Source: Bradyrhizobium cajani
GTDB taxonomy: Bacteria > Pseudomonadota > Alphaproteobacteria > Rhizobiales > Xanthobacteraceae
Length of the DNA: 64,000 nt
Assembly: GCF_009759665.1 (NCBI RefSeq)
Contig: NZ_WQNE01000032.1
Location: 32,536 to 96,535, forward strand
Direction: 5' to 3'
Made by a program: the position numbers and the translations under genes
Notes under the pieces: model-generated
Told to the model about the DNA's origin: nothing
Databases searched by the model: none
The model's input: only the letters and a program-made list of their open reading frames with translations
Shown: piece after piece, positions 33,993 to 42,016 of the stretch
Numbering within the stretch: position 1 is the stretch's first letter
Layout of the letters: every line of letters begins with the position of its first letter

Positions 33993-34328
33993 ATGTTTAT
34001 CGCGATGAACAGGTTCCAGGTGAAGCTCGGCTCGGAAGCCGCGTTCGAGACCGTCTGGCGCACCCGCGAATCCTATCTCGGCAGCATGGCCGGGTTCGTC
34101 GAATTCCATCTGCTCAAGGGACCGGTGCTCGAGGACCACACGCTGTATTCCTCGCACACGGTGTGGGTCGACAAGGCCGCCTTCGAGGCCTGGACGCGCT
34201 CGGAAGAATTCCGTCGCGCTCACGCACGCGCCGACAACAAGACCGGAGAAAGCCTCTATCTCGGCCATCCCAAGTTCGAAGGGTTCGAGGTCATCATGAC
34301 CGAGCGCAAGGCGAACGCGGCGGCCTGA
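33993..34328 (+). CDS. hmuQ: IsdG-type haem-degrading monooxygenase
   Basis: This cytoplasmic enzyme opens the haem ring and releases iron. At 111 residues it has IsdG-family length, and the catalytic triad can be placed exactly: Asn6 (AMNRF), Trp67 (FEAWTRS) and His77 (RRAHA). YLGSMAGFVEFHLLKGP and YSSHTVWVDKAAFEAW are family sequences. HmuQ in Bradyrhizobium has been shown to degrade haem. Start ATG 33993 has a strong site (AGGAGAAG). It follows hmuR after a repeat and precedes hutX. Confidence 0.92.
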   Translation: MFIAMNRFQVKLGSEAAFETVWRTRESYLGSMAGFVEFHLLKGPVLEDHTLYSSHTVWVDKAAFEAWTRSEEFRRAHARADNKTGESLYLGHPKFEGFEVIMTERKANAAA

Positions 34329-34351
34329 CGCGGCCCGCGGAGGAGCAGGAC

Positions 34352-34855
34352 ATGCTGAGCAAGGATCTCGCCGATCTCAAAGCCTACATGGCCGACAATC
34401 CCGGCGCGGTGATCGAGGACGTCGCGCGCGAGCGCAAGGTCACCCCGCGCGCGGTGATCGAGGCGCTGCCGCCGTCCATGGTCCGCATCGGCGCCGGCGA
34501 CCATTTCGCTGCCGCCATGCAGGACATCGCCGAATGGGGCGAGGTCACCCTGATCGTGCACACGGAGGATGCGATCTTCGAGTTCACCGGCGCCATTCCC
34601 GCTGGCGAGATCGGCCGTGGCTATTTCAACCTGATGCAGCCGAAGGGATTGCACGGCCATCTCCGCCATGCGCGCTGCGCGGCCGTCTCCTTCGTCGAGC
34701 GTCCCTTCATGGGCAAGATTTCGGCCTTCGTCGCCTTCGTCAATGCGGATGGCGGCATCATGTTCAAGGTCTTCGTCGGTCGTGACGAGACCCGGGCGCT
34801 GCGTGCCGACCAGCTTGCGCGGTTCCGGCAGCTTGCGGACCGGATTGCGGCGTAG
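34352..34855 (+). CDS. hutX: HutX/HuvX-family haem utilisation protein
   Basis: This 167-residue cytoplasmic protein of the HutX/HuvX family is thought to carry or store haem after import. Family sequence: DLKAYMADNPGAVIEDVARERKV, EALPPSMVRIG, VTLIVHTEDAIFEFTGAIPAG and LHGHLRHARCAAVSFVERPFMGK (key words TEDAIFEF and RPFMGK). Start ATG 34352 has GGAGGAGCAGGA before it, 23 bases after hmuQ. It is followed by exbBD-tonB, so the operon joins haem degradation or trafficking with energisation of the receptor. Confidence 0.88.
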   Translation: MLSKDLADLKAYMADNPGAVIEDVARERKVTPRAVIEALPPSMVRIGAGDHFAAAMQDIAEWGEVTLIVHTEDAIFEFTGAIPAGEIGRGYFNLMQPKGLHGHLRHARCAAVSFVERPFMGKISAFVAFVNADGGIMFKVFVGRDETRALRADQLARFRQLADRIAA

Positions 34856-34881
34856 CTTCCTCTATCCGTCGGGAGATCAGG

Positions 34882-35658
34882 ATGCAGGGCATTTCCAGAC
34901 TTCGGCACATGATCGTCACGATCGTGTTCGCGCTCGCGCCGACACGGGCTTTTGCGATCGACGGGGTGCTGCTGCCGCGCAATCTGTCGCCCTGGGGCAT
35001 GTTCGTCAGCGCGGACATCGTCGTGAAGACGGTGATGGTCGGGCTCGCCGTCGCCTCGCTGGTGACGTGGACGGTGTGGCTCGCCAAGACCATCGAGCTC
35101 CGCCGCAAGGGCGCGCTCGCCTTGAAGCGGACGCGCGCGCTCGAAGGCAACATGACGCTGGCGCAGGCGTCGGCCCGGGCCGGCGACGCCCACGATGCCG
35201 TTGCCCAGCTCATCCAGTCCTGCGCCAAGGAGGCGGAGCTCTCCGGCGGCGTGCTCGATGACGGTCTTCAGGAGCGGGTTGCGCTGCGGCTGGAACGGGT
35301 CGAGGCCGCGATGTCCAGGCAGATCGCGCGCGGCACCGGCGTGCTCGCGACCATCGGGGCCATCGCGCCGTTCGTCGGCCTGTTCGGCACCGTCTGGGGC
35401 ATCATGAATTCCTTCATCGGCATTTCCGAGAGCCACACCACGAGTCTTGCGGTGGTCGCGCCCGGCATTGCGGAAGCGCTGCTCGCGACCGCTCTCGGGC
35501 TCGTCGCTGCGATCCCGGCGGTCGTGATCTACAATCATCTGGTCCGCAGCATCGCCAATTACCGCGCGCTGCTGGGGGATGCCTCGGCGCAGCTCATGCT
35601 GCTGGTCAGCCGCCAGCGCGATCATCGCGAGTTCCGCCTGGCGCGGGCGGCGGAGTAG
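34882..35658 (+). CDS. exbB: ExbB, TonB-system proton channel subunit
   Basis: This 258-residue inner-membrane protein is of the MotA/TolQ/ExbB family. It has an N-terminal signal-like or membrane segment, then DIVVKTVMVGLAVASLVTWTVWLAKTIELRR, and the conserved TM2-TM3 region (LATIGAIAPFVGLFGTVWGIMNSFIGI and APGIAEALLATALGLVAAIPAVVIYN). With ExbD it uses the proton gradient to energise TonB for haem uptake by HmuR. Start ATG 34882 with GGGAG upstream; exbD follows after three bases. Confidence 0.95.
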   Translation: MQGISRLRHMIVTIVFALAPTRAFAIDGVLLPRNLSPWGMFVSADIVVKTVMVGLAVASLVTWTVWLAKTIELRRKGALALKRTRALEGNMTLAQASARAGDAHDAVAQLIQSCAKEAELSGGVLDDGLQERVALRLERVEAAMSRQIARGTGVLATIGAIAPFVGLFGTVWGIMNSFIGISESHTTSLAVVAPGIAEALLATALGLVAAIPAVVIYNHLVRSIANYRALLGDASAQLMLLVSRQRDHREFRLARAAE

Positions 35659-35661
35659 GCC

Positions 35662-36108
35662 ATGGCTGCGAAGCTCGGCGCGCGGTCGGGATCGCCGCTC
35701 AAGCGCGGCGACGCCGGTGATCTCGACATTACTCATGAGATCAACGTCACGCCGTTCATCGACGTGATGCTGGTGCTGCTGATCATCTTCATGGTGGCGG
35801 CCCCGCTCGCCACCGTCGACATCGGCGTCGATCTGCCGGCGACCGCGGCCGAACCGGCGCCGCGGCCCGACAAGCCGGTCTTCGTCACCGTCAAACCGGA
35901 CCTCTCGCTCGCGGTCGGCGAAGATGCCGTCGGCCGCGACGCGCTCGGCACTTCGCTCGATGTCGCCACCAAGGGCCGCAAGGAGGAGCGCATCTATCTG
36001 CGCGCCGACAAGGCCGTCTCCTACGGCGACCTGATGGAGGTGATGAACACCTTGCGCAATGCCGGCTATCTCAAGGTCGCACTCGTCGGCCTCGACGGAC
36101 GCAGCTGA
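35662..36108 (+). CDS. exbD: ExbD, TonB-system energising subunit
   Basis: This 148-residue ExbD/TolR protein has the cytoplasmic start EINVTPFIDVMLVLLIIFMVAAP, which holds the single membrane segment and the functional Asp in FIDVML. A periplasmic domain follows (VFVTVKPDLSLAVGEDAVG, IYLRADKAVSYGDLMEVMNTLRNAGYLKVALVG). It works with ExbB. Its stop overlaps the tonB ATG by one base. Confidence 0.95.
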   Translation: MAAKLGARSGSPLKRGDAGDLDITHEINVTPFIDVMLVLLIIFMVAAPLATVDIGVDLPATAAEPAPRPDKPVFVTVKPDLSLAVGEDAVGRDALGTSLDVATKGRKEERIYLRADKAVSYGDLMEVMNTLRNAGYLKVALVGLDGRS

Positions 36109-36935
36109 TGACCGCGAACGCTTTTGCGTTGCACGAGCCGCTCGGCGAGCGCGAGGCCGCGCGCTGGGGCGTATCGGCGGTGCTGATTATGGCGCTGCAT
36201 GTCGGTGCAGTGACGCTGGCGCTGAACTGGTTGAGCCGTCCGGCTGAGCAGGGCGTCAGCCTGCCGGCGATCATGGTCGACATGGCGCCGGTGACGTCGG
36301 CGCCGCAATCGACGCACGACGACGTCGCGCCGGGGCCGGTCATGCAGGAGGCCGACGCTTCGCCGCCCGAGCCCGTGCAGCGGCAGGCGGTCGAGGAGAC
36401 CATCGCGCCGACACCGCCGCAGGAGAAGCCGGAGGTCGTGGCGCCGCCGGAGCAGAAGCCGGAGCCGACACCGGCCAGGCCTGAGCCGGCGAAGATCGTG
36501 CCGCAAGAGACGCCGGCGCCCGAAAAGCCAAAGGTGGTCCGCCGCGAGGCCAGGAAGCCGTCGGAGGCGCTGCCCGCGCCGCGCACCAGCGCACCGCCCC
36601 GCGCCGAGCGCGAGGCGCCGGCGGCGTCCGCCATGAGTGCGGGCGCGATCGCGTCGCTGGTTGCGACCTACAATCAGCGCGTCCGCGCGCATCTGATGCG
36701 CTTTCATTCCTATCCGTCCGGCGGCAACGGTCAGCGCGGGCTGGTCCGGGTGAATTTCACGATCGGCCGCAGCGGCCAGATCGTGTCCAGCCGCGTCAGC
36801 TCGTCCGGCGTTGCCGCGTTCGACGCCAAGGCGACGTCGATGATCCAGCAGGCCTCGCCGTTCCCGCCGATCCCGGCGGAAATCAAGAACGGCACGATGA
36901 GCTTTTCGGTCCCGGTGGAGTTTGTCGTGCGGTAG
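36108..36935 (+). CDS. tonB: TonB energy-transducing protein
   Basis: This 275-residue protein has one N-terminal membrane anchor (WGVSAVLIMALHVGAVTLAL) and a long proline-rich periplasmic spacer (about residues 70-185, rich in PEP, EKP and KPK). The C-terminal TonB domain is VATYNQRVRAHLMRFHSYPSGG, GLVRVNFTIGRSGQIVSSRV, FDAKATSMIQQASPFPPIP, MSFSVPVEFVVR. It spans the periplasm to contact HmuR and perhaps other receptors. It is the last gene of the hmuR operon; a repeat-rich region follows. Confidence 0.94.
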   Translation: MTANAFALHEPLGEREAARWGVSAVLIMALHVGAVTLALNWLSRPAEQGVSLPAIMVDMAPVTSAPQSTHDDVAPGPVMQEADASPPEPVQRQAVEETIAPTPPQEKPEVVAPPEQKPEPTPARPEPAKIVPQETPAPEKPKVVRREARKPSEALPAPRTSAPPRAEREAPAASAMSAGAIASLVATYNQRVRAHLMRFHSYPSGGNGQRGLVRVNFTIGRSGQIVSSRVSSSGVAAFDAKATSMIQQASPFPPIPAEIKNGTMSFSVPVEFVVR

Positions 36936-36956
36936 TGGGCTGTTGCCACAGACCCA

Positions 36957-37130
36957 GCTGTCGTCCCGGACAAGCGCAAGCGCAGATCCGGGACCCCCGC
37001 GCGAGCGCTTGCGCTCGTCGCGATAACCACAGGGGAGATATTTGGCGAAGGCTCGGAGTTACCCGCTCGCGCCACACTACTCCCTGTGGTTATGGGTCCC
37101 CGCGTTCGCGGGGACGACAGCAGGGGTTGT
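36957..37130. repeat. TGTCGTCCCGG / GGGGACGACA palindromic repeat
   Basis: The element runs from GCTGTCGTCCCGGACAAGCG through GATAACCACAGGG and CCCTGTGGTTATGGG to CGCGGGGACGACAGC, giving nested inverted arms. A relative is at 58384-58518. It lies between the convergent tonB and phytase-like genes. Confidence 0.7.
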
Positions 37131-37155
37131 GGCGGCTGAGGATAGGCTGAAGAAA

Positions 37156-38511
37156 CTACTTCGCCTTCAGGAAGTCCGCGACCTCGAGCAGCATGAACTC
37201 GTCGTCGTCGGCCTTGTTGGGATCGCGGCTGGACGAGAACGGCAGATTGTTGTCGTTGCCGACGATGATGTGGGTGTCGTCGACGCGATCGACGTTCTCG
37301 ATGGTGAAGAACGGGAAGGTGTAGACGCCGTCATTGAGCGGCTTGCGAGCCTTCTTGTTCGGATCCTGGATCTTCATCAGGTCGATATAGCCGATCTTGC
37401 GCACGGGCTTCCCGACATTGGCGTCGGTGAGCTCGATCTTGTAGATGCGCTTGAACTTGGCGAGATCAGGAAAGCAGTTCTCGCCGCGCTGGCCTTGCGG
37501 GCAGGCCTTGTCGGCAGTGCCTTCGCCGTTGTCGCGCTCGATGATGAGACCGGTGGCCTGATCGATCATGTTGAAGTCGCCGATGGCGTTGCCGTTCTGC
37601 TCGAACACATACTGCCAGTAGCGGCCCGTGAACTTCTCGGCAGCGACGTCGAATTCGAGGATGCGGGAGGCTTCCTTGCCGTCGACCTTCTCCCAGTCCT
37701 TCTTGTCGGCGTCCCACAGCGGGCCCTCGAGCAGGCCGTAGAGGAACTTGCCGTCCTTCGAGGACGCAAAGCCCTCATAGCCTTTGGAGCGGCGGAGATT
37801 GACGTTGGTGTAGGTCGCGCCCGGCGCGCCCGGCGTCGCCACCGCCCAGTTGTCGGGTGAGCGCACCGGCTTGCCGTCGGCAACGGTGTCGAACACGGCC
37901 AGGATCTTGCCTGTCTTGTCGGCCTTGAGGATGTAGGGGCCGAACTCGTCGCCGATCCAGATGGTATCGCCGATGATCTGGAAGCCCTCGGTGTCGAAGT
38001 CCGAGCCGGTGAGGTAGCGCTTCTGGGTGTCCTCATGCACGATGCGGAACGGCACCTTCTTGTCGGGATCGTGCAGGAAGATGGTCTCCTGGCGCTCGAT
38101 CTTGCCGCTGGCCCAATCCATCTTGTAGCGGTTCAAATACAGCATCGAGTCCGGCGAGTTGGCGCGCGCGCCCATGCCGTTGTCGGTGATGACCCAGAAG
38201 GTGCCGTCGCCCATCGACTTGATGCCGGAATGACCCTGAAGCGGCTGGCCCTTGAACGGCAGCGACACGCCGGTCGGGCGATCCGCGGACTTGCCCATCA
38301 CGGTGCCGAGCGCGTCGACGCGCTTGCCGGTGGTGTATTTGCCGGAGGTCTTGAGATCGGCCGGCGCATCCGCCGGGGCGTCGATGAAGGACTCCGCCGG
38401 CATCACCGCGTGGCCGGCGAGCTTGGCCGGGAATTCACCTTCGTTCTGCGCGAGCGCGGTGCTTGCGGTGAGAATGATCGTTGCGACGGAGGCGAGAAAG
38501 GTCGCGCGCAT
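37156..38511 (-). CDS. Exported esterase-like phytase-family protein
   Basis: This 451-residue exported protein has a signal peptide (FLASVATIILTASTALAQ). Its sequence fits the 'esterase-like activity of phytase' family: GHSGIKSMGDGTFWVITDNGMGARANSPDSML (key words SGIKSMGDG and VITDNGMG), GSDFDTEGFQIIGDTIWIGDEFGPY, YEGFASSKDGKFLYGLLEG and NVDRVDDTHIIVGNDNNLPFS. It is probably a periplasmic phosphoesterase with a beta-propeller-like fold. The natural substrate is not known, with organic phosphate suggested by the family name. It stands alone between repeats. Confidence 0.83.
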   Translation of the reverse strand: MRATFLASVATIILTASTALAQNEGEFPAKLAGHAVMPAESFIDAPADAPADLKTSGKYTTGKRVDALGTVMGKSADRPTGVSLPFKGQPLQGHSGIKSMGDGTFWVITDNGMGARANSPDSMLYLNRYKMDWASGKIERQETIFLHDPDKKVPFRIVHEDTQKRYLTGSDFDTEGFQIIGDTIWIGDEFGPYILKADKTGKILAVFDTVADGKPVRSPDNWAVATPGAPGATYTNVNLRRSKGYEGFASSKDGKFLYGLLEGPLWDADKKDWEKVDGKEASRILEFDVAAEKFTGRYWQYVFEQNGNAIGDFNMIDQATGLIIERDNGEGTADKACPQGQRGENCFPDLAKFKRIYKIELTDANVGKPVRKIGYIDLMKIQDPNKKARKPLNDGVYTFPFFTIENVDRVDDTHIIVGNDNNLPFSSSRDPNKADDDEFMLLEVADFLKAK

Positions 38512-38595
38512 GTGCGTCTCCTGTTGCGGGAGGACGTCTTATGCGGACCGCATGTTGCACTTTTGTGAAGCCGGGCCAAACGCCGCAGCAGCCGT

Positions 38596-39495
38596 TTACT
38601 CCTTTACCGCGCCCGTCAGCGAGGACACGTAGTAGTCCACGAACAGCGAGTAGAAGATCGCAACCGGCAGCGAGCCGAGCAGCGAGCCCGCCATCAGTGC
38701 GCCCCACTGGTAGACGTCGCCGGTGACGAGCTCGGTCAGGATCGCGACCGGCACGGTCTTGTTGGCGCCGCTCTGGATGAAGGCGAGCGCGTAGATGAAC
38801 TCGTTCCAGGACAGCGTGAAGGAGAAGATGCCGGCCGAGATCAGGCCGGGCACGGCGAGTGGCAGCGTGATCCGCCGCAGGATCTGAAGCCGTGTGGCGC
38901 CGTCCACCAGTGCGCATTCCTCGAGCTCGTAGGGGATCGACTTGAAATAGCCGATCAGGAGCCAGGTGCAGAACGGCACCAGGAAGGTCGGATAGACCAG
39001 GATCAGCGCCAACGGACTGTCGAACAGGCCGAACTGCACCACGACGGTGGCGAGCGGGATGAACAGGATCGACGGCGGCACCAGATAGGCCAGATAGATG
39101 CCGAGGCCGACATAGGGGCTGCCGCGGAAGCGCAGGCGTTCGATGGCATAGGCGGCCAGCGTGCTCGCAATCAGCGACAGCGTGGTCGACCCGATGGCCA
39201 CGAGCATCGTCGTCCACAGCCAGCGCGGATAGGCCGTGTTGAACAGCAGGTGATTGATGTGCGCCAGCGTCGGCGAGGAGATCCAGAACGGATTGTGCGC
39301 CTTGTAGTTCATCAGCTCCGCGTTCGGCTTGAACGAGGTGATCGCCATCCAGTAGAACGGAAACAGCAGGATCAGCACGAAGCAGCCGAGCGGCAAATAG
39401 ATCATCATCAGCCGCCGCAGCCCGGAATCCCAGGCCATGGTGTCGGGTGCCGCTTTCGCGTCGGCGACGGCTTGTTGCGCGACAGTATCAGTCAT
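38596..39495 (-). CDS. Sugar-type ABC permease, MalG-like (second operon)
   Basis: This 299-residue integral membrane protein is last in the operon 43060-38596. It has an N-terminal membrane segment (MMIYLPLGCFVLILLFPFYWMAITSFKP) and the EAA loop LEECALVDGATRLQILRRITLPLAVPGLISAG. It pairs with the MalF-like gene upstream, whose stop it overlaps by eight bases. The substrate is unknown but the family suggests a carbohydrate. No ATPase gene is present in the operon. Confidence 0.88.
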   Translation of the reverse strand: MTDTVAQQAVADAKAAPDTMAWDSGLRRLMMIYLPLGCFVLILLFPFYWMAITSFKPNAELMNYKAHNPFWISSPTLAHINHLLFNTAYPRWLWTTMLVAIGSTTLSLIASTLAAYAIERLRFRGSPYVGLGIYLAYLVPPSILFIPLATVVVQFGLFDSPLALILVYPTFLVPFCTWLLIGYFKSIPYELEECALVDGATRLQILRRITLPLAVPGLISAGIFSFTLSWNEFIYALAFIQSGANKTVPVAILTELVTGDVYQWGALMAGSLLGSLPVAIFYSLFVDYYVSSLTGAVKE

Positions 39496-40444
39496 TGCTC
39501 TCTCCCTGCTGCCATTTGCGGCGCGCCAGGCCGAAATAGGAGAACAGCGTCGCGAACACCAGGAACGGGATCATCGACACCGCGATCGCGGCACCTTCGC
39601 CGAGCTCGCCGCCGGCGATGCCGCGCTGGAACGCGAGCGTCGCCAGCAGATGGGTCGAGTTGCCGGGCCCGCCACGGGTGATGGCGTAGACCAGCTGGAA
39701 GTCGGTGAAGGTGAAGATGATCGAGAAGGTCATGACGATGGCGAGGATCGGCATCATCATCGGGAAGGTGATGTAGCGGAAACGCTGCCAGGCGCTGGCC
39801 CCGTCCAGCATCGCAGCCTCGTAGAGCGAGGGCGAGATGGTCTGGAGGCCCGCGAGCAGCGAGATCGCGACGAAGGGGATGCCGCGCCAGATATTGGCGG
39901 CGATCAGAGAGAAGCGCGCCGGCCAGGGCGAGCCGAGGAAGTCGACATTGCTGTCGCGCCAGTGCAGCACGTCGACCAGCAGGTAGGAGATGATCGAGAA
40001 CTGCGGATCGTAGATCCACCAGAACGCCAGCGCCGACAGCACGGTCGGCACGATCCAGGGCAGCAGGATGATCGCACGCAGCACGCTCTTGAAAGGAAAA
40101 TGGTTGTTGAGCAGCAGCGCGAGCCAGAAGCCGAGTGCGAATTTCCCGAACGTCGCGATGCCGGTGTAGACCACGCTGTAGAACACCGCGTTCCACCACA
40201 GGGAATCGGTGAGCAGATACTGGAAATTCTCGAAGCCGACGTAGATGCCGCGCCGGCCGATCGTGGTGTCGGTGAAGGCGAGCCAGACGCCGAGGCCGAG
40301 CGGATAGGTCAGGAAGACCGCGAGCAGCCCGATCGCAGGGGCCAGACACATCACGATCAGGAACGGCTTGTAGTCGAACAGGCGTACGATCCAGTTCGGC
40401 TGCCGCTGCGCCAGTGCGGGGGAGGAAAATGTCGTCACGGACAT
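39488..40444 (-). CDS. Sugar-type ABC permease, MalF-like (second operon)
   Basis: This 318-residue permease has about six membrane segments, the first being FLIVMCLAPAIGLLAVFLTYPLGLGVWLAF. The EAA loop reads LYEAAMLDGASAWQRFRYITFPMMMPIL. FGKFALGFWLALLLNNHFPFKSVLRAIILLPW is typical of the UgpA/MalF group. It overlaps the next gene and follows the binding-protein gene after a palindromic repeat. Confidence 0.88.
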   Translation of the reverse strand: MSVTTFSSPALAQRQPNWIVRLFDYKPFLIVMCLAPAIGLLAVFLTYPLGLGVWLAFTDTTIGRRGIYVGFENFQYLLTDSLWWNAVFYSVVYTGIATFGKFALGFWLALLLNNHFPFKSVLRAIILLPWIVPTVLSALAFWWIYDPQFSIISYLLVDVLHWRDSNVDFLGSPWPARFSLIAANIWRGIPFVAISLLAGLQTISPSLYEAAMLDGASAWQRFRYITFPMMMPILAIVMTFSIIFTFTDFQLVYAITRGGPGNSTHLLATLAFQRGIAGGELGEGAAIAVSMIPFLVFATLFSYFGLARRKWQQGESND

Positions 40445-40479
40445 CAGTTCGTTGTCCTGTCTGTGAAAGTCACCACATC

Positions 40480-40563
40480 GTCATTGCGAGCGAAGCGAAG
40501 CAATCCAGTCTGCTTCTGAGGTGGCAGTCTGGATTGCTTCGTCGCTTCGCTCCTCGCAATGAC
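40480..40563. repeat. CAATCCAG/CTGGATTG palindromic repeat, copy 2
   Basis: GTCATTGCGAGCGAAGCGAAGCAATCCAGTCTGCTTCTG is followed by the inverted CAGTCTGGATTGCTTCGTCGCTTCGCTCCTCGCAATGAC (described by key arms). It is a copy of the family at 6474-6597. Here it lies inside an operon, between binding-protein and permease genes. Confidence 0.78.
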
Positions 40564-40583
40564 GGCCGCTTTGTCGTCGGCCG

Positions 40584-41930
40584 TTACTTCTGCCGCCGGA
40601 AGTACCGCTTGCAGCGCTGCTCGGCTTCCGCGGCCGCGGCCTCCGGCGTGGCCGCGCCGGTCGCAACGGCCGAGAACATCTGGATCAGCACGTAGTCGGC
40701 GCTGACGGCACCCGTCGCCGTCGAGATCGGGCCCTTGTAGCCGTCATAATAGGTGCTGTTCATCGTGTCCTTGAACAGCTTCACCTTGGGGTCCTGCGAC
40801 CACACGGCGGCCTCGGCATAGGCGGCCAGCGGCTGTGACCAATAGCCGGAGTTGGCATTGAGCCACGGCTCGTACTGATCCTTCTCCAGCATGTATTGCA
40901 GGAAGGCCTTTGCGGCGTTGGGGTACTGGCTGTGCTTGAACACCATGGCGTTCAGCGTCAGGCCCGCCATCGGCGAGACCTTGGCCAGGCCCTTCGGCAG
41001 CAACTGATGCTCGCTGTCGTCGGCGATCGCCTTGGTCGCCGGATCGTTCTTCAACGAGAAGTACAGCGAGACGCCGTTGGCGGTCAGGGAAATCTCCTGC
41101 GAGGAGTAGGCGCGGTTGTTGCTGACGTCGTTCCACGATGTCGTGCCGGCGATGAAGGTCGGGTAGATCTGCTTGACCCAGTTCAGCGCGGCGATGGTCT
41201 CCTTGCTGTTGATGGTGACGTTGCCCTCTTCGTCGAGCAGGGACCCGTTGTGCGACCACAGCGCCCAGTTCGCAAAACCGTTGCCGTCGCCCTTGGCATT
41301 GCCGAGTGCGAAGCCGGCCGGCTTGCCGGCCTTGTGCAGCTTCTGGCACAGGTCGAGAATTCCGGCGTGGTCTTCCGGCACCTTGTCGAAGCCGACCGAT
41401 TGCAGGATCGATTTGCGGTAGATCAGGGGACCGGCGGTGGCGCCGAACGGCAGTCCGATCCAGGCGTCGCTCTTGTTCTTCTTGCCGTAGCGCTGCGCCA
41501 GTGGCAGCCAGCCGCCATACCGCTTGCCGACGTAGTCGGCGACGTCCGTCAGCTCGATCAGCTTGTCGATATAGATGTGCGGCGCATCGGAGAAGCCGAT
41601 GATGATGTCGGGGCCGGCGCCGGAATTGGCGGTCACCGCGGTCTGTTGGTTGATATCTTCCCAGCCGACGAAGTCGACCTTGACCTCGACACCGGTCTCC
41701 TTGGTGAATTTTGCCGCATTGGCGCGGAACACGTCCTCGTCGGCCTGGACGAAGCGCACCGGGCGCAGCATGCGCAGGGATGCGCCCTTCTCGATGTCGC
41801 GCTTGGGCACCGCCACATCGGCGGCCTTGATGTTGGATGGCGATGTTTGCGCTGCAGCACCGGTGGTGGCGAGTGCCGCAGCAGACAAGCCCAGCGCCAA
41901 TGCATCACGACGCGTGAGGTCGTTCCTCAT
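40584..41930 (-). CDS. Extracellular solute-binding protein, Tat-type signal
   Basis: This 448-residue binding protein of the second sugar-type ABC operon carries a twin-arginine-like signal (RNDLTRRDALALGLSAAALA, ending ATTGAAAQ). It has family 1 binding-protein features such as FTKETGVEVKVDFVGWEDI, GAGPDIIIGFSDAPHIY and IGLPFGATAGPLIYRKSIL. The frame extends to 42110, but ATG 41930 has GGGAGGAA before it and fits the signal peptide. It lies 86 bases after a 2-hydroxyacid dehydrogenase gene, so the imported compound could be related to a hydroxy- or keto-acid or a sugar acid; this is inference. Confidence 0.87.
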   Translation of the reverse strand: MRNDLTRRDALALGLSAAALATTGAAAQTSPSNIKAADVAVPKRDIEKGASLRMLRPVRFVQADEDVFRANAAKFTKETGVEVKVDFVGWEDINQQTAVTANSGAGPDIIIGFSDAPHIYIDKLIELTDVADYVGKRYGGWLPLAQRYGKKNKSDAWIGLPFGATAGPLIYRKSILQSVGFDKVPEDHAGILDLCQKLHKAGKPAGFALGNAKGDGNGFANWALWSHNGSLLDEEGNVTINSKETIAALNWVKQIYPTFIAGTTSWNDVSNNRAYSSQEISLTANGVSLYFSLKNDPATKAIADDSEHQLLPKGLAKVSPMAGLTLNAMVFKHSQYPNAAKAFLQYMLEKDQYEPWLNANSGYWSQPLAAYAEAAVWSQDPKVKLFKDTMNSTYYDGYKGPISTATGAVSADYVLIQMFSAVATGAATPEAAAAEAEQRCKRYFRRQK

Positions 41931-41950
41931 CAGTTCCTCCCTTGTTGTCT

Positions 41951-41980
41951 CCCTTCCCGGCGTTGATCGCCGGTGAAGGG
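41951..41980 (-). promoter_or_regulatory. Intercistronic hairpin before the binding-protein gene
   Basis: CCCTTC-CCGGCG and CGCCGG-T-GAAGGG pair around TTGAT with one bulged base. It lies in the gap between dehydrogenase and binding-protein genes and could be an attenuator or mRNA-processing site. Confidence 0.5.
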
Positions 41981-42016
41981 TCTTCTCGGTTTCCGGGCGC
42001 GTTCTGCGCCGGCCGC